Of a DNA stretch of 64,000 bases, positions 63,701 to 64,000 are shown in pieces. The stretch lies in contig OY783204.1 of NCBI GenBank assembly GCA_963678705.1, positions 29,646,759 through 29,710,758 on the forward strand, written 5' to 3'. How positions within the stretch are numbered: the stretch's first letter is position 1; each line of letters begins with the position of its first letter. The position numbers were made by a program, and so were the translations under genes. The DNA comes from Panorpa germanica. Its lineage: Eukaryota > Arthropoda > Insecta > Mecoptera > Panorpidae. The notes beneath the pieces are model-generated. The model did no database searches, was not told where the DNA came from, and was given only the letters and a program-made list of their open reading frames with translations.

Positions 63701-64000
63701 ATGGCACCGAACGTTCATTCACTCACATTAGTTGAAAATACAATCAACTTAATCAATGAGTTTTCAAAAAATCTAGAAGTCCAATCAACATCTTTAACGA
63801 TAGTTGAATTAAAAATCAAAAACTTAGAAAAGGCTTGGGTCAAATATAATAGTATCGTAGAAGCACTGCTTCCAACTCTAGAAAATGAAGAAGCTACGGC
63901 TATCGTTAGTAAGTCTATGGAAGTTGAAAGTATTTACGACGACACCCTTATTTACTTGTTGAATTATAAGCAAACATTTGAGGATGATACACATATTGTG
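63701..64000 (+). CDS. Gag-like N-terminus of the LTR element, open to the window end
   Basis: ATG at 63701 (MAPNVHSL) opens 100 codons without a stop up to the window edge. The visible part is acidic and helical with heptad-like spacing (ELKIKNLEKAW, ALLPTLENEE), as in the coiled-coil start of BEL/Pao gag proteins that precedes the DUF1759 region. No protease, RT or integrase motif is within reach. It belongs to the mobile element and is not a host gene. Confidence 0.6.
   Translation, partial: MAPNVHSLTLVENTINLINEFSKNLEVQSTSLTIVELKIKNLEKAWVKYNSIVEALLPTLENEEATAIVSKSMEVESIYDDTLIYLLNYKQTFEDDTHIV

Larger units (their letters stand above)
61900..64000 (+). mobile_element. 5' part of a BEL/Pao-like LTR retrotransposon
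   Basis: A candidate 5' LTR (61900-62606), a primer-binding-like TGG immediately after it, a leader of about 1.1 kb with an 88-bp tandem repeat, and an open coiled-coil frame from 63701 to the window edge form the usual order of an LTR element on the plus strand. The 3' half and 3' LTR lie outside, so termini and family are unproven; BEL/Pao is favoured by the gag-like start. Confidence 0.5.

Noticed and set aside
1..64000. CRISPR array or bacterial operon structure
   Set aside because: The only regular repeats are the 88-bp array and microsatellites; the genes are spliced eukaryotic genes.

Overview
The window is about 64 kb of AT-rich eukaryotic DNA with spliced genes, short GT-AG introns and animal gene families (TAK1, NSUN4, SLC17, AMD1, FAAH2, LDLRAP1). 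Gene structure and repeat content suggest an insect, probably a moth or butterfly. The order-level call is inference. Exon boundaries were read by hand from GT/AG sites, phase agreement and family similarity. No CRISPR array, rRNA or convincing tRNA gene was seen.

Layout. 1-4,918 is mostly non-coding and holds one GC-rich open segment on the minus strand that may be a distal TAK1 exon. 4,919-7,250 (-) is a TAK1 kinase. It is divergent, across about 590 bp, from a mitochondrial NSUN4-type RNA methyltransferase (7,837-9,901, +). NSUN4 converges with an SLC17-type transporter (10,067-12,576, -), leaving 165 bp between the coding ends. A small unknown gene lies at 13,529-13,912 (+). 14-20.6 kb is gene-poor and carries two small inverted-repeat elements, a decayed coding fragment and probable upstream exons of the next gene. 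20,614-26,345 (+) encodes a 1,418-residue Ser/Thr/Lys-rich protein that I cannot name, with several possible last exons. 28,593-29,286 (+) is a second unknown gene.

From 31.3 to 54.1 kb every gene is on the minus strand: S-adenosylmethionine decarboxylase (31,336-38,570), two tandem FAAH2-type amidases (39,087-41,150 and 41,700-43,749) and an LDLRAP1/ARH-type PTB adaptor (44,467-54,147, with a 7.2 kb first intron carrying an interspersed repeat). 54.1-61.1 kb shows no supported gene. 61,116-61,824 (-) is the catalytic part of a short-chain dehydrogenase whose cofactor-binding exon is not in the window. Directly upstream of it a BEL/Pao-like LTR element begins (about 61,900 to the window end), with an 88-bp tandem repeat in its leader and a gag-like frame running off the edge.

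The strongest leads concern translational control of the decarboxylase. Its UGA stop is followed by a further 165 in-frame sense codons, and a 7-codon upstream ORF precedes its start. Vertebrate AMD1 has a comparable uORF and a comparable readthrough extension. Other leads are a TAK1 that seems to stop before the TAB2/3-binding coiled coil, a small inverted-repeat element family starting GGGCTTGTGTCCT, and the LTR element sitting between the halves of the dehydrogenase gene. The genes do not form one pathway; this is ordinary chromosomal neighbourhood with mobile DNA in the gaps.
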